A DNA stretch of 64,000 bases from Closterium sp. Naga37s-1 (GCA_947471745.1 CANJKZ010000466.1:101622-165621); one strand, 5' to 3'; shown: positions 31,871 to 43,300, numbered from the stretch's first letter. Made by a program: numbers and translations. Notes: generated by a model from the sequence alone, not told the origin.

Positions 31871-34800
31871 ATGGCTTCCACCACTCTCTCAGCCAAGGTC
31901 CGCTATCCCAACCTCTATCCCGATGATGTCGTCACCTTGTTTTCTTGTTTTCACTCCGCGTCTCGACAACTTGTTTCGTCCTTTTTGCATAATCTATTCT
32001 CCTTGCCATACGCTCCACGGTTCTCATTTGACCGCACTCCCCTCATCGTCTTCCCTTCCTTCTCCCGCCTCCCTCTCCATCTCTTCTGCTTCTCCTCCCC
32101 CTGTATCGGCCTGCAGATTGCCTCATCCGCGCTGCTCGGCTCGTCCGCACAGCTCTCCAGCAATGCGACCCTCTCGGGCGCAAAGCTCTCCGGAGCTCCC
32201 CCCGCGGGCCGCGCGCGCGTGACATGCATGGCGGAGGACCGCTGGGCGGGGCTTGGGCGCGACATTTCCGACGATCAGCAGGACATCACGCGCGGGAAGG
32301 GCATGGTGGACGCGGCGTTCCAGGGCGGGTGGGGACAGGGCACGCACGCCGCCGTGCTCAGCTCTTATGACTACCAGAGCCAGGGCCAGCGCAAGTACGT
32401 CCCGCGTGTTCCCTCTGCATCGTTTCCGCGTCTCTTCTGCCTTTCGTATGCGTCTAGTCTGTTTCTTATTATCTTAGCTTTTTTTCTCATTATCTATAGC
32501 CCGGCGCCCTGACTATCTATCTTTCTCGTTGTCTGCTAGCAACCTTATCTCGCTTTATCTGCAAAGCGTGTTACAGACGCCTGGCGACTCGTTGCTCCCC
32601 ACTCCGCTCTCACCCCTCACCAACTCTCCCCCTTCCCCTCTTCCCCCTCCTCTCCTTCCCCCTTCCCCTCCTTCCCCCTTCCCCTCCTTCCCCCTTCCCC
32701 TCCTTCCCCCTTCCCTTCCTTCCCCTCCCCTTCCTTCCCCTCCCCTTCCTTCCCCTCCCCTTCTTCCCGCTCCCCTCCTTCTCTTGATCCCCACCCGCCA
32801 GTCTGAGCAACGTGACGGCGGAGGGGCTGTACATCGCGCCAGCCTTCATGGACAAGATGGTCGTGCACATCTGCAAAAACTGCTACCGGCGCCTCACAAG
32901 CCACTCGTTGCTCCCCGTTTCGCACTCACCCCGCCCACCCACTGTCCCCCCTCCAATCCTTCCCCCTCCCCCTTCCCCTCCCATCCTTCTCCTCCCCTTC
33001 TTCTTGCGCTTCTCCGCAGTCTGAGCAACGTGACCGCCGAGGGGCTGTACATCGCGCCGGCGTTCATGGACAAGATGGTGGTGCACATCTGCAAAAACTT
33101 CATGGCGCTGCCCAACATCCGCGTGCCGCTCATTCTCGGCATCTGGGGTGGCAAGGGCCAGGGCAAGTCCTTCCAGGTATGACTTCCACGCCTTGGGTTT
33201 CCTCCCCCCTTTCCTCCCTCCCCCTCCCCCCTCCCCCCCCCTCCCCCCCCTTCTTCCCTCTTTTTTTTTATCTTCAACTTCGAAGAGTAATAGCTGCTTC
33301 TGTATTGCTCGCCGTCCCCCTCCCCTCCCTCCCACCCCCGCCCCTCCACTTCCTCTAATCCTTTTTGCAATGCTGTGTCATTTCCTGGTAGTTTCTTAGT
33401 TTCATTCCTCTGTAGTGACATGTTTATACGCTTGAGCATTTCCTCTAGTATGGCTGTCTAACCCGCTTCCATCCGCATATGCCATTTTGTCCGCGTTACA
33501 GTGCGAGCTGGTGTTCGCGAAGATGGGCATCAACCCCATCATGATCTCTGCGGGAGAGCTCGAGAGCGGCAACGCCGGAGAGCCCGCTAAGCTCATTCGC
33601 CAGGTGAGCAGAGCACGTCGCGTTGCCGCAAGAAATCCCTTTGACAAGAGGATATTCCCCTTCTCGCTCTGTCGTTACGTCGCCTGGTCGTTATCTCGCC
33701 TAGTCGTTGCGTCCCTCCGTTTAGTGCGACTGAGCATCAACTGCCCGAGACTTTTGTTCTTGATTCCCGGCGGCTTTTCGCCTCGTGTTCCAGCCTCCTA
33801 AATCGTCACACCGCGTCTATGTTCCACCGCCGCGTGGCAACACTTTGCATTCATCCCCCGTCTTATCTACCCGTCTCGATTTTCCCCTCTTATTCCTCCC
33901 GCAGCGTTACCGCGAGGCGTCGGACCTGATCAAGAAGGGCAAGATGTGCGCGCTGTTCATCAACGATCTCGACGCGGGCGCGGGGCGCATGGGCGGCACG
34001 ACGCAGTACACGGTGAACAACCAGATGGTCAACGCCACGCTCATGAACATCGCCGACAACCCCACCAACGTCCAGGTACGCCGCGCGTCTCCGACAGTGG
34101 TAACGACGGTTCTGTTGGGCGTGTTTTCTTTGTCAGTGATTGGTTACGAGTGGTACGCCTGGCTGCTTAGTTAAGCGTGCTTAGCGCCAGTGGCGCAGGC
34201 TAGTAGACACTGCTCTCTCGTCCCCGTTGAATAAATGAGCTTTAGATGGTGAAAGTTGCGAGGCGCACAGTAGAGGGATTGCGAAAGTGAAAGGCAAGTC
34301 CAGGTTCAAGGCTCCTACTTCGCGCGGCAGGCACTGATTAGCACAGCTCACATGGCGGCATTACTTGGTTTTTAAGGATTGTTCAACACCTGATAGCTCG
34401 AGGTTGTGGCGAGAGTGCCTCAAGAGAGGATTGGACCCTGAATCGCGCTGGATTGGGGAGCCTACGGCTATTCCACCGAATCGCCTGGCAGCTCGCTAGT
34501 GAATAACTGAACAACTAGTGATAAGAAATGGGATGACAGAGATCACAGGTGCGCACGAGCGGGTTTGTACGCTTGCCCATGGTCGTCACCTCAATCCCCC
34601 TCTTTTCTCCCCTCATTCCGACCCCCACCAGATGCCCGGCATTTACAGCAAGGAGGAGATCAACCGCGTGCCCATCATCGTTCTAACCCTATGTCGCCAC
34701 TCCATTCACCTCCTCCCCGCTCTTCTTCCTTCTGCTTTCTCCCTTGTGCACTAACCACTCTGAACCCCACCAGATGCCTGGCATTTACAACAAGGAGGAG

Positions 34801-36035
34801 ATCAACCGCGTGCCAATCATCGTCACCGGAAACGACTTCTCAACGCTCTACGCGCCGCTCATCCGCGACGGACGCATGGACAAGTTCTACTGGGCGCCCA
34901 CGCGTGACGACCGCATCGGCGTGTGCTTGGGAATCTTTAAAGAAGACAACGTGTCGGAGGCTGACGTCGTCCAGCTCGTGGACACCTTCCCCGGCCAATC
35001 CATTGACTTTTTCGGGGCGCTGCGCGCGCGTGTGTACGACGATTTGGTCCGCAACTGGGTGGGGTCGATCGGGATTGAGAACATGGGCAAGAAGTTGGTC
35101 AACTCGCGCTCTGGCCCTCCGGAATTCGAGAAGCCGAGCATGCCTCTGTCTACTCTCCTGGAGTACGGTCACCTCCTGGTTTCCGAGCAGGAGAACGTGA
35201 AGCGGGTGCAGCTTGCTGACACCTACCTTAACGAGGCGGCTCTTGGGAATGCCAATGCGGATGCCATTTCCCGGGGGACGTTCGACGGAGGCAGGACTCC
35301 CGCTCCTGCTCCCCCTGCTCCTGCTGCGCCCAGGGCCGCTGCTGCTCCGCCTGCTCGTGCCGCTGCGCCGGCAGCAGGGGGAGCGGCAGGGGGAGCGTCT
35401 GGGCTGGAGGGCAAATCGCTGGGGGAGCTGCGGGCGCTCGCCAGGCAGAGGGGCGTGCGGGGGGATACCAAGGCGGAGCTTATTAAGGCCCTTTCTACTG
35501 CCCCTGCTGCTGCTGCGGCCGCTCCTGCCGCTGCTGCTGCTCCCGCTGGCAACGGTGCTGCCAAGTAAGTTCTGGCTGTTAAGAGTACCAGGCATTGTGC
35601 TGTGCAATCCTCCGTCTGCCTTCCTCCTTCCCAACCCTTGCCTTCCTTCCTCCCCGTGCCATACTCCTTCCACCATGTGCCATAAGGTTGAGTGAACCCC
35701 TTCCTCACCATCCTTGCCATTTTCCTCCCCTCGTCCCCTCCCTGCTCACCCACAGGGCGACGCCCATCGCAGCCTCGTCGTTGGCCAACAAGACGCTGGG
35801 CGAGCTGAGGGAGCTGACCTGTCATATGGATGTGTTGTCCTTAAACCCTTTACCAGTCCTGCTCACCATCCTTAACTTCTTCCCCTCGTCCCCTCCCTTG
35901 ATCACCCACAGGGCGACGCCCATCGCAGCCTCATCGTTGGCCAACAAGACGCTGGGCGAGCTGAGGGCGCTGGCCCGCCAGAGAGGCGTGCGTGGCGACA
36001 CCAAGGCTGAGCTCATCTCACTGCTCTCTAAATAG
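31871..36035 (+). CDS. RCA: Rubisco activase with C-terminal Rho-N motifs
   Basis: AAA+ ATPase that removes inhibitory sugar phosphates from Rubisco in the chloroplast stroma. Exons 31871-31897, 32117-32394, 33020-33176, 33502-33603, 33905-34075, 34774-35564 and 35912-36035 give 549 aa. Reading through the last donor (AAG|TAAGT region) gives 509 aa ending at 35568. Residues 1-45 look like a transit peptide. Then come [18 protein letters not shown], Walker A GGKGQGKS (145-152), Walker [10 protein letters not shown] (Asp209, Asp211), [40 protein letters not shown], and [18 protein letters not shown]. The conserved core ends near residue 418 (GTFDGG). The usual redox tail with two Cys is absent. 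Instead there is an Ala/Pro linker (419-460), a Rho-N motif (461-485), a second Ala/Pro linker, and in the long form a second motif (523-547). Confidence 0.95.
32803..32895 (+). repeat. Partial copy of Rubisco activase exon 3 start
   Basis: CGCCAG acceptor then TCTGAGCAACGTGACGGCGG, encoding [20 protein letters not shown] and VHICKNC before diverging. The intact exon is 33020-33176. A C/T-rich tract (32630-32790) precedes it. Confidence 0.9.
34076..34630. other. Rubisco activase intron sequence without recognised features
   Basis: 555 bp of the intron between exons 5 and 6, before the decoy exon copy. I see no gene, repeat or mobile element. Confidence 0.5.
34625..34683 (+). repeat. Partial copy of Rubisco activase exon 6 start
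   Basis: CACCAG acceptor then ATGCCCGGCATTTACAGCAA, encoding [17 protein letters not shown]. It breaks off at 34681. The intact exon starts at 34774, 143 bp downstream. Confidence 0.9.
35749..35830 (+). repeat. Partial copy of Rubisco activase exon 7 start (broken Rho-N motif)
   Basis: CCCACAG acceptor then GGCGACGCCCATCGCAGCCT, encoding [20 protein letters not shown] then TCHMD instead of a full motif. If spliced in, the protein would have a truncated second Rho-N module. The intact exon is 35912-36035. Confidence 0.9.
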
Positions 36036-36796
36036 GTGAGCTGCTGGGGATGGTGTTGTTGGAATGAATGGATCTCGACTCCTGTGCTAGTTTGATGTGC
36101 TCTCAAAGCTGAAATGGAATACTGTACATGCCTGTACTGTACATGTGTTTGATTCTATATGCCTTTCTCCATCTCTTCTTGTGCCTTGCAGGAACATGGC
36201 AGACATTCCACTCAATAATTTGTCATTATCATGCTCATAGTAAATTTTGTTTGGCTGCCCTGCTCTTCCCATGTCTTTTATGCCTGATTTGTGAAAAAAC
36301 CCTGGTTGGGATTGGCCCACCCGATTCTTTCTTTCCAACTTGTAATGAGGAAACCGTAGATATCTACATCCCTGAGTATCTGCATAATTTCATGAGTGTT
36401 GCGCCTGCCATGAGTTAGTTTTCTGAAAAAGAATCAAGTCATCACCAGTCTCTAACCTAGTTTAGTCTATGAGGTCATCACCTATCCTAGAAAAACGTCC
36501 CGTAACATGCCCCGTCACGTCACGCCCCACAGCCCGTACCGCGCGCCCCATAGCACACCACGCCCTGTCATGCCCCGTAGCACGCTCCGTACCGCGCACG
36601 CTGCCCCGTATCATTGCCGCCCACCTTTCCATGCAAGTCATGGTGTGAGCAACCAGAATGCTGACTCAATCAGCCTGAGAATATGTGAGCAAAGTTCAGA
36701 ATGTGGTACACATCTCAATATCAAGCAAGCATCCATGCACTCGGGAGAACAGTGCGCCTAGGTTTTGTCTGCCAGAAGTACCAGTCGCAATGTCCC
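36036..36796. other. Rubisco activase 3' flank
   Basis: The stop codon at 36033-36035 is followed at once by GTGAGC, so a further 3' UTR intron is possible. 36495-36625 is a degenerate short array of GCCCCGTA/CACGCC words. No coding sequence. Confidence 0.5.
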
Positions 36797-37563
36797 ATGA
36801 AAGGGATGTCTCCAGGCCCCCAGAAGTCAGAGTTTTTTGTCTGATTTGCTTGTTTTAGTCTGAGATTTCAGATTTTTTTTAGGGTGTACTCTGTAAAAAT
36901 CAGATTTTTTATTGCCTCAACTCTGTGAAAATCAGATTTTTTTTATAGGCTGACTCTGACGTTTCAGAGTTTTTCGGGAGTGTACTCTGATGAATTCAGA
37001 GTACAAACGAGTTCTTGACTGGTGATTCGGACTTCACGGGTCACAGCAGATTCGCACTGTCAACGCAAAATCGCCTTGACACAGCAAATCCGCGCCTTAC
37101 AGCAAAGAAATTTCGCCCAATCATAGCAAAGTCGCACGGACACCACAGATTTTTGCCGTCATAGCGCAACAATTTCGCCCAATCACCAAAAATTCGCGTC
37201 TGACATTGCAGATTCGCCCTGTCACATCACTAGATTCGCTCAGCAAAAGATTCGCCCAATCACCACAAGATTCACCCAATCACCATAGGATTCGCCCTGA
37301 CACAAGATTCGCGTCTGACATTGCAGATTCGCCGAAATCCCCTTAGTCTAGTTTCGGTAACAGGTGAATGAAACATTGAATACATTTCTGATGAACATTG
37401 AATACATTGATTTCGAATGTTCAGACTTTTTTTTTTAGAGACTCTGAAATTTCAGCCATTTTTTAATACCAACTCTGGGAGTTTCAGACTAAAACTGTGT
37501 ACTAGTCTGACGAATCAGACAGGCCAAAAACGAATCTGAGGGCCTGGATGTCTCTGTTGCATG
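36797..37563. mobile_element. Foldback/MITE-like element with long imperfect inverted ends
   Basis: The left end reads CATGAAAGGGATGTCTCCAG, then GCCCCCAGA... The right end, reversed, reads CATGCAACAGAGACATCCAG, then GCCCTCAGA... Similarity continues inward through GTCTGATT and GTTTTAGTCTGA words for about 80-100 bp. The interior (37025-37345) is a degenerate series of CAGATTCGCC and TTCGCCCAATCA words. No target-site duplication is certain. Confidence 0.45.
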
Positions 37564-38420
37564 ATTAATTATATTTGCATGCTTACATCGATGATCCTGT
37601 TTATCAGCTATGTTGCTATATGCTTCTCTGGTGCATGTTTAACCACCTATTGCTGAATGTCCTTCCTGGGACGTATTTGTGTGATTTATAACCTAAGCAG
37701 ATCTATCGTTATTTAGGCAATTACCGTATCTAAATCTACAATCATTAAAGCAATAATAAAGCGCGCCACGGTCTTCTCTTGGTCTTCTGGGCCCCTCTTG
37801 GCCACTAGGGGGGTTAACCCCTTGTGTTACACCCACACACCACGTTGAGGTGGGGACCCTTCGTGTGGGACCTGCATGGGGACCACGGGGGGTTAGTACC
37901 AAACAGCAAGCAAGCAAGCAAGCACAGCAACAAACAAGGAAACAAACAAGGAAACAGCGAAGAACAAGCAACAAACCAGGAAATAGCAAAGAAGCAACAA
38001 ACAAGCAACAAACCAGGAAATAGCAAAGAAGCAACAAACAAGCAACAAACAAGGAAACAGCGGAGATGAACATGCAAGGAAAGCACGGAAAGCAGCTACA
38101 CTTACAGCACCCACCACCACCACGACCGTTGCTGGTGTGCCGTGCAGTCCACCTCCGCTCCGCAACCCCGCAGTGGCACGAGGAGGACATGAAACGTCTC
38201 TCAAGCCTCGCTCAAACCAGGCAGAGCCCGGCCCAGGTGGAGGCGGGGTGAGGCTCATCCGATTTCAGGCAGCGTCCCGCCATCCATCATCAGAGCACCC
38301 ACACACAGGGGCGCTTCAGGCGTTAGGAGGCCAGCCCTAACGCCGTTAGCACTCCCCTGCCGCACTCCACCTGATGCCACCGTTGGCGGTCTTCAGTGCT
38401 CCCCACGCATGTTGAGCATA
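37564..38420. other. Gene-free region with a 33-bp direct duplication
   Basis: AACAAGCAACAAACCAGGAA-type units repeat in 37920-38065. The open minus-strand frames here are rich in Cys/Leu/Phe and look like by-products of composition. No gene recognised. Confidence 0.5.
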
Positions 38421-38424
38421 TCAA

Positions 38425-38527
38425 CTTGAGGGGAGGGGAGGGGAGGGAAGAGGAGGGGAGGGGAGGGGAGGAGAGGGGAGGGGAGGGGAGAGGAGGGGAG
38501 GGGAGGGGAGGAGAGGGGGGGGGGGTG
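38425..38527 (+). repeat. GGGGA tract with G-quadruplex potential
   Basis: About 18 runs of four G separated by single A or AGGA over 100 bp. Any four adjacent runs could form a G-quadruplex on the + strand. Confidence 0.9.
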
Positions 38528-38859
38528 AGGGGGTCTTTGGTCTTCAGTCTTCGGTCTTCTTCCTGTAAAAAGATAGGAAATATAAAACAGCAGTCAGTTT
38601 TCTGAGGCGATAAAGCAGGCAGTTGGGGAGAAAAGCAAGGCGATAAAGCAAGACGATTTAGCAAATCAGCTTACCAGAGAAGCGCAGAACCGACCGATCC
38701 TCGCCCCCTCTGCTGCATCTCCTGTGTAATGGAAGAGGCAGAATTTAAGAAACAGTGTTAAGGCAGATAGATGAAGGAAAGTAGGGAAATTGAGCTCACA
38801 AAAACTGAAAAACGGCAACGCATACAGAGTCAATGCAAAATGAACTTAAGGGGAGAAGA

Positions 38860-39545
38860 GGAGGCTTACCAGAGAAGAGCAGAGGCGACTGCTCCTGTTC
38901 CTCTGCTCCTCCTCGCCCTCCTCTTCTCCTCTGGACAAACCAACCAGGCAAAGAGAACGGGACAAACAGAACAAGGGAAACAGAATCAGGGCAAGCCGTT
39001 TCAAGGCAAACAGAATTCAGAAAAGAGAGTCAAGGCAGGAAGATAGGCAAACCGAGCTCACGGAAACAGAAGTATGGCAAGCGAAGAGGGTTACCAGAGA
39101 AGAGAAGAGACGAGTGCTTCTGTTCCGCCGCTCCTCCTCTCCTCCTCGCCCTCCTCTTCTCCTCTGGACAAACCAGGCAAAGAGAACGGGACAAACAGAA
39201 CAAGGGAAACAGAATCAGGGCAAGCCGTTTCAAGGCAAACCGAATTCAGAAAAGAGAGTCAAGGATGGAAGATAGGCAAACCGAGCTCACGGAAACAGAA
39301 GTATGGCAAGCGAAGAGGGTTACCAGAGAAGAGAAGAGACGAGTGCTTCTGTTCCGCCGCTCCTCCTCTCCTCCTCGCCCTCCTCTTCTCCTCTGGAAAC
39401 CAGGCAAAGAGAACGGGACAAACAGAGCAAGGGAAAGAGAATCAGGGCAAGCCTTTAAAGGGCAAACAGAATTCAGAAGGTAGGCACAAGGCGGGAAGAT
39501 AGGCAAACCGAGCTCACAGAAACAGAAATATGGCAAGCGAAGAGG
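38860..39545. repeat. About 228-bp tandem repeat, 3-4 copies
   Basis: Copies begin with TTACCAGAGAAGAG near 38866, 39091, 39320 and 39547 and share GGCAAAGAGAACGGGACAAA and GCAAACCGAGCTCACGGAAA. Reversed, each copy reads ...TCTTCTCTGGTAACCC, again a donor-like GTAACC. Confidence 0.85.
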
Positions 39546-39574
39546 GTTACCACAGAAGAGTGCTTTTGCTCCTC

Positions 39575-39722
39575 CGCTCCTCCGCTCCTCCTCCTCCTCC
39601 ACCTCTTCCTCCTCCTCCTCCTCCACCTCCTCCTCCTCCTCCTCCTCCTCCTCCTCCTCCTCCTCCTCCTCCTCCTCCTCCTCCTCCACCTCCTCCTCCT
39701 CCTCCTCCACCTCCTCCTCCTA
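39575..39722. repeat. CTC trinucleotide microsatellite
   Basis: Almost pure CTC with a few CAC interruptions, about 148 bp. Gives poly-Pro/Leu or poly-Glu/Gly artificial frames. Confidence 0.95.
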
Positions 39723-39999
39723 TGCTGCTTCGCTCCACTCTACTCCCCTCCCCTCCTGCCACTCCTTCCTGGCCAAACCAGAAACACAAGGCGACATTAG
39801 CACGTAGACAACAAAGATGCAAAAAACGAAACTGGAAACGAAACTTACCAGGAATGAGTGTCGGTGATGGTGTTGACTCCCCTCCGACCTGCCAAAGCAG
39901 AGACTTACATGTCGATGATGCTGTTGACTCCCGTCCATGCTGCCGCCCCCCTCCTTGCTTCCACACCACACCACACCACACCACACCACTCCACTCCAC

Positions 40000-40701
40000 A
40001 CCAAAACCAGAGGACGGAGTGCAGGTCAGGTTGGGCGTCAAAGCTGGAAGAGGAGGTGCGTGGAGGGCAGTGCTGAAGAATGAGGACGTGGAGCAGCGAT
40101 GGGCGGGGCCGCCGTGAGGACTTACGAGAGGGGGCCCCACCCTCTCTGCCTCACATTCCCACCGCTACTCTCCGTTTCTCATTACCACAGCATCCCAGTC
40201 ATGCATCCCCTCGTCCAACCCATCAACCACTCCCTCACGTTCCTCCGCCTCAACCCTTGCCGGACGTGCCGCCTCCTCGCCTCAAGTGCCGCCTCCTCAC
40301 CTGAAGTGCCGCCTCCTTGCCAGAAGTGCCGCCTCCTTGCCACCTCGTCCCCTCACCTGAAGTGCCGCCTGGTTGCCTCGTCCTCCTTTCCCAAGTGTCC
40401 TCCTTGCCTCGAGCCCCAAGAGTCGCATGCTTACCTCCTTGCCCCAAGTGCCCTCCTTGCCTTGAGCGGGTGGTCAGCAGGGCGAGTAGGAGGCAGCCAC
40501 ACGCCACTGGCTGCCGGCCGTGCGTCATCCCACCACGCTCGCCCGTCCTCCTCGCTCCACCACACCACACAAAACCAGAACATTCCAGACCACTCCATAC
40601 CAAACCATACCGCACCACACTACACCTGCTACTCTGCAGTCTCCTCCTCTCCTTGCCTCAAGTGTCCTCCTTGCCACGAGCCAAGTGTCCGCCTCCTTGG
40701 C
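40000..40701. repeat. Duplicated 0.7-kb flank, copy 1
   Basis: From CCAAAACCAGAGGACGGAGT to CGCCTCCTTGGCTCCTCAAA. Copy 2 is 42158-42837, almost identical. Together with the 28-bp arrays this forms a compound tandem duplication of about 2.1 kb. It includes short CACCACACCA runs at 39960-40000 and 42110-42160. Confidence 0.9.
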
Positions 40702-42099
40702 TCCTCAAATGCTCACCTCAAGTGCCGCCGCCTCGAATGCTCACCTGAAGTGCCGTCTCCTCGAATGCTCACCTGAAGTGCCGCCGCCTCGAATGCTCAC
40801 CTGAAGTGCCGTCTCCTCAAATGCTCACCTGAAGTGCCGTCTCCTCAAATGCTCACCTGAAGTGCCGCCGCCTCGAATGCTCACCTGAAGTGCCGCCGCC
40901 TCGAATGCTCACCTGAAGTGCCGCCGCCTCGAATGCTCACCTGAAGTGCCGCCGCCTCGAATGCTCACCTGAAGTGCCGTCTCCTCGAATGCTCACCTGA
41001 AGTGCCGCCGCCTCGAATGCTCACCTGAAGTGCCGCCGCCTCGAATGCTCACCTGAAGTGCCGCCGCCTCGAATGCTCACCTGAAGTGCCGTCTCCTCGA
41101 ATGCTCACCTGAAGTGCCGCCGCCTCGAATGCTCACCTGAAGTGCCACCGCCTCGAATGCTCACCTGAAGTGCCGTCTCCTCGAATGCTCACCTGAAGTG
41201 CCGTCTCCTCGAATGCTCACCTGAAGTGCCGCCGCCTCGAATGCTCACCTGAAGTGCCGCCGCCTCGAATGCTCACCTGAAGTGCCGCCGCCTCGAATGC
41301 TCACCTGAAGTGCCGTCTCCTCGAATTCTCACCTGGACTGCTGTCTCCTCAAATGCTCACCTGAAGTGCCGCCGTATCGAATGCTCACTTGAAGTGCCGT
41401 CTACTCGAATGCTCACCTGAAGTGCTGCCGCCTCGAATGCTCACCTGAAGTGCCGCCGCCTCGAATGCTCACCTGAAGTGCCGCCGCCTCGAATGCTCAC
41501 CTGAAGTGCCGCCGCCTCGAATGCTCACCTGAAGTGCCGCCGCCTCGAATGCTCACCTGAAGTGCCGCCGCCTCGAATGCTCACCTGAAGTGCCGCCGCC
41601 TCGAATACTCACCTGAAGTGCCGCCGCCTCGAATGCGCACCTGAAGTGCCGCCGCCTCGAATGCTCACCTGAAGTGCCGCCGCCTCGAATGCTCACCTGA
41701 AGTGCCGTCTCCTCGAATGCTCACCTGAAGTGCCGCCGCCTCGAATGCTCACCTGAAGTGCCACCGCCTCGAATGCTCACCTGGAGCGCTGTTCCCTCGA
41801 ATGCTCACCTGAAGTGCCGCCGTATCGAATGCTCACTTGAAGTGCCGTCTACTCGAATGCTCACCTGAAGTGCTGCCGCCTCGAATGCTCACCTGAAGTG
41901 CCGCCGCCTCGAATGCTCACCTGAAGTGCCGCCGCCTCGAATGCTCACCTGAAGTGCCGCCGCCTCGAATGCTCACCTGAAGTGCCGCCGCCTCAAATGC
42001 TCACCTGAAGTGCCGCCGCCTCGAATGCTCACCTGAAGTGCCGCCGCCTCGAATGCTCACCTGAAGTGCCGCCGCCTCGAATGCGCACCTGAAGTGCCC
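40702..42099. repeat. 28-bp array, about 50 copies
   Basis: Unit GAATGCTCACCTGAAGTGCC plus GCCGCCTC. Variants (GTCTCCTC, ACCGCCTC) alternate along the array, and the block around 41330-41420 recurs around 41775-41870, suggesting block duplication. On the minus strand every unit contains TTCAGGTGAGC, a strong 5' splice-site consensus. Confidence 0.95.
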
Positions 42100-42157
42100 T
42101 CCTTGCTGCTACACCACACCACACCACACCACACCACACCACACCACACCACTCCAC

Positions 42158-42837
42158 ACCAAAACCAGAGGACGGAGTGCAGGTCAGGTTGGGCGTCAGA
42201 GGCGGAAGAGGAGGTGCGTGGAGGGCAGTGCTGACGAATGAGGACGTGGAGCAGCGAGGGGCGGGGCCGCCGGGAGGACTTACGAGAGGGGGCCCCACCC
42301 TCTCTGCCTCACATTCCCACCGCTACTCTCCGTTTCTCATTCCCACAGCATCCCAGTCATGCATCCCCTCGTCCAACCCATCAACCACTCCCTCACGTTC
42401 CTCCGCCTCACCCCTTGCCGGACGTGCTGCCTCCTCGCCTGAAGTGCCGCATCCTCGCCTGAAGTGCCCCCTCCTTGCCACCTCGTCCCCTCACCTGAAG
42501 TGCCGCCTGGTTGCCTCGTCCTCCTTTCCCAAGTGTCCTCCTTGCCTCGAGCCCCAAGAGTCGCATGCTTACCTCCTTGCCCCAAGTGCCCTCCTTGCCT
42601 TGAGCGGGTGGTCAGCAGGGCGAGTAGGAGGCAGCCACACGCCACTGGCTGCCGGCCGTGCGTCATCCCACCACGCTCGCCCGTCCTCCTCGCTCCACCA
42701 CACCACACAAAACCAGAACATTCCAGACCACTCCATACCAAACCACACCGCACCACACTACACCTGCTACTCTGCAGTCTCCTCCTCTCCTTGCCTCAAG
42801 TGTCCACCTTGCCACGATCGAAGTGTCCGCCTCCTTG
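42158..42837. repeat. Duplicated 0.7-kb flank, copy 2
   Basis: Second copy of 40000-40701, with small indels. Confidence 0.9.
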
Positions 42838-43170
42838 GCTCCTCAAATGCTCACCTGAAGTGCCGTCTCCTCAAATGCTCACCTGAAGTGCCGTCTCCTC
42901 AAATGCTCACCTGAAGTGCCGCCGCCTCGAATGCTCACCTGAAGTGCCGCCGCCTCGAATGCTCACCTGAAGTGCCGCCGCCTCGAATGCTCACCTGAAG
43001 TGCCGCCGCCTCGAATGCTCACCTGAAGTGCCGCCGCCTCGAATGCTCACCTGAAGTGCCGACGCCTCGAATGCTCACCTGAAGTGCCGCCGCCTCGAAT
43101 GCTCACCTGAAGTGCCGCCGCCTCGAATGCTCACCTGAAGTGCCGCCGCCTCGAATGCTCACCTGAAGTG
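42838..43170. repeat. 28-bp array, second block, about 12 copies
   Basis: Same unit as 40702-42099. It ends in a third, truncated piece of the duplicated flank (43172-43300, GAGCGGGTGGTCAGCATGGC). Confidence 0.95.
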
Positions 43171-43300
43171 TCCTCGTTGCCTTGAGCGGGTGGTCAGCAT
43201 GGCGAGTAGGAGGCAGCCACACGGCAGTGGCTGCCGGCCGTAGGTCATCCCACCACGCTCGCCCGTCCTCCTCGGTCCGCCACACCACACAACTCCACAC

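Noticed and set aside
40099..42914. Pro/Ser/Cys-rich + frames and Gly-rich minus frames in the 28-bp array region
   Set aside because: Repeat translation with equal openness on both strands and no domain.
1..43170. Regular short arrays as possible CRISPR
   Set aside because: Units are contiguous with no unique spacers, and the DNA is eukaryotic.
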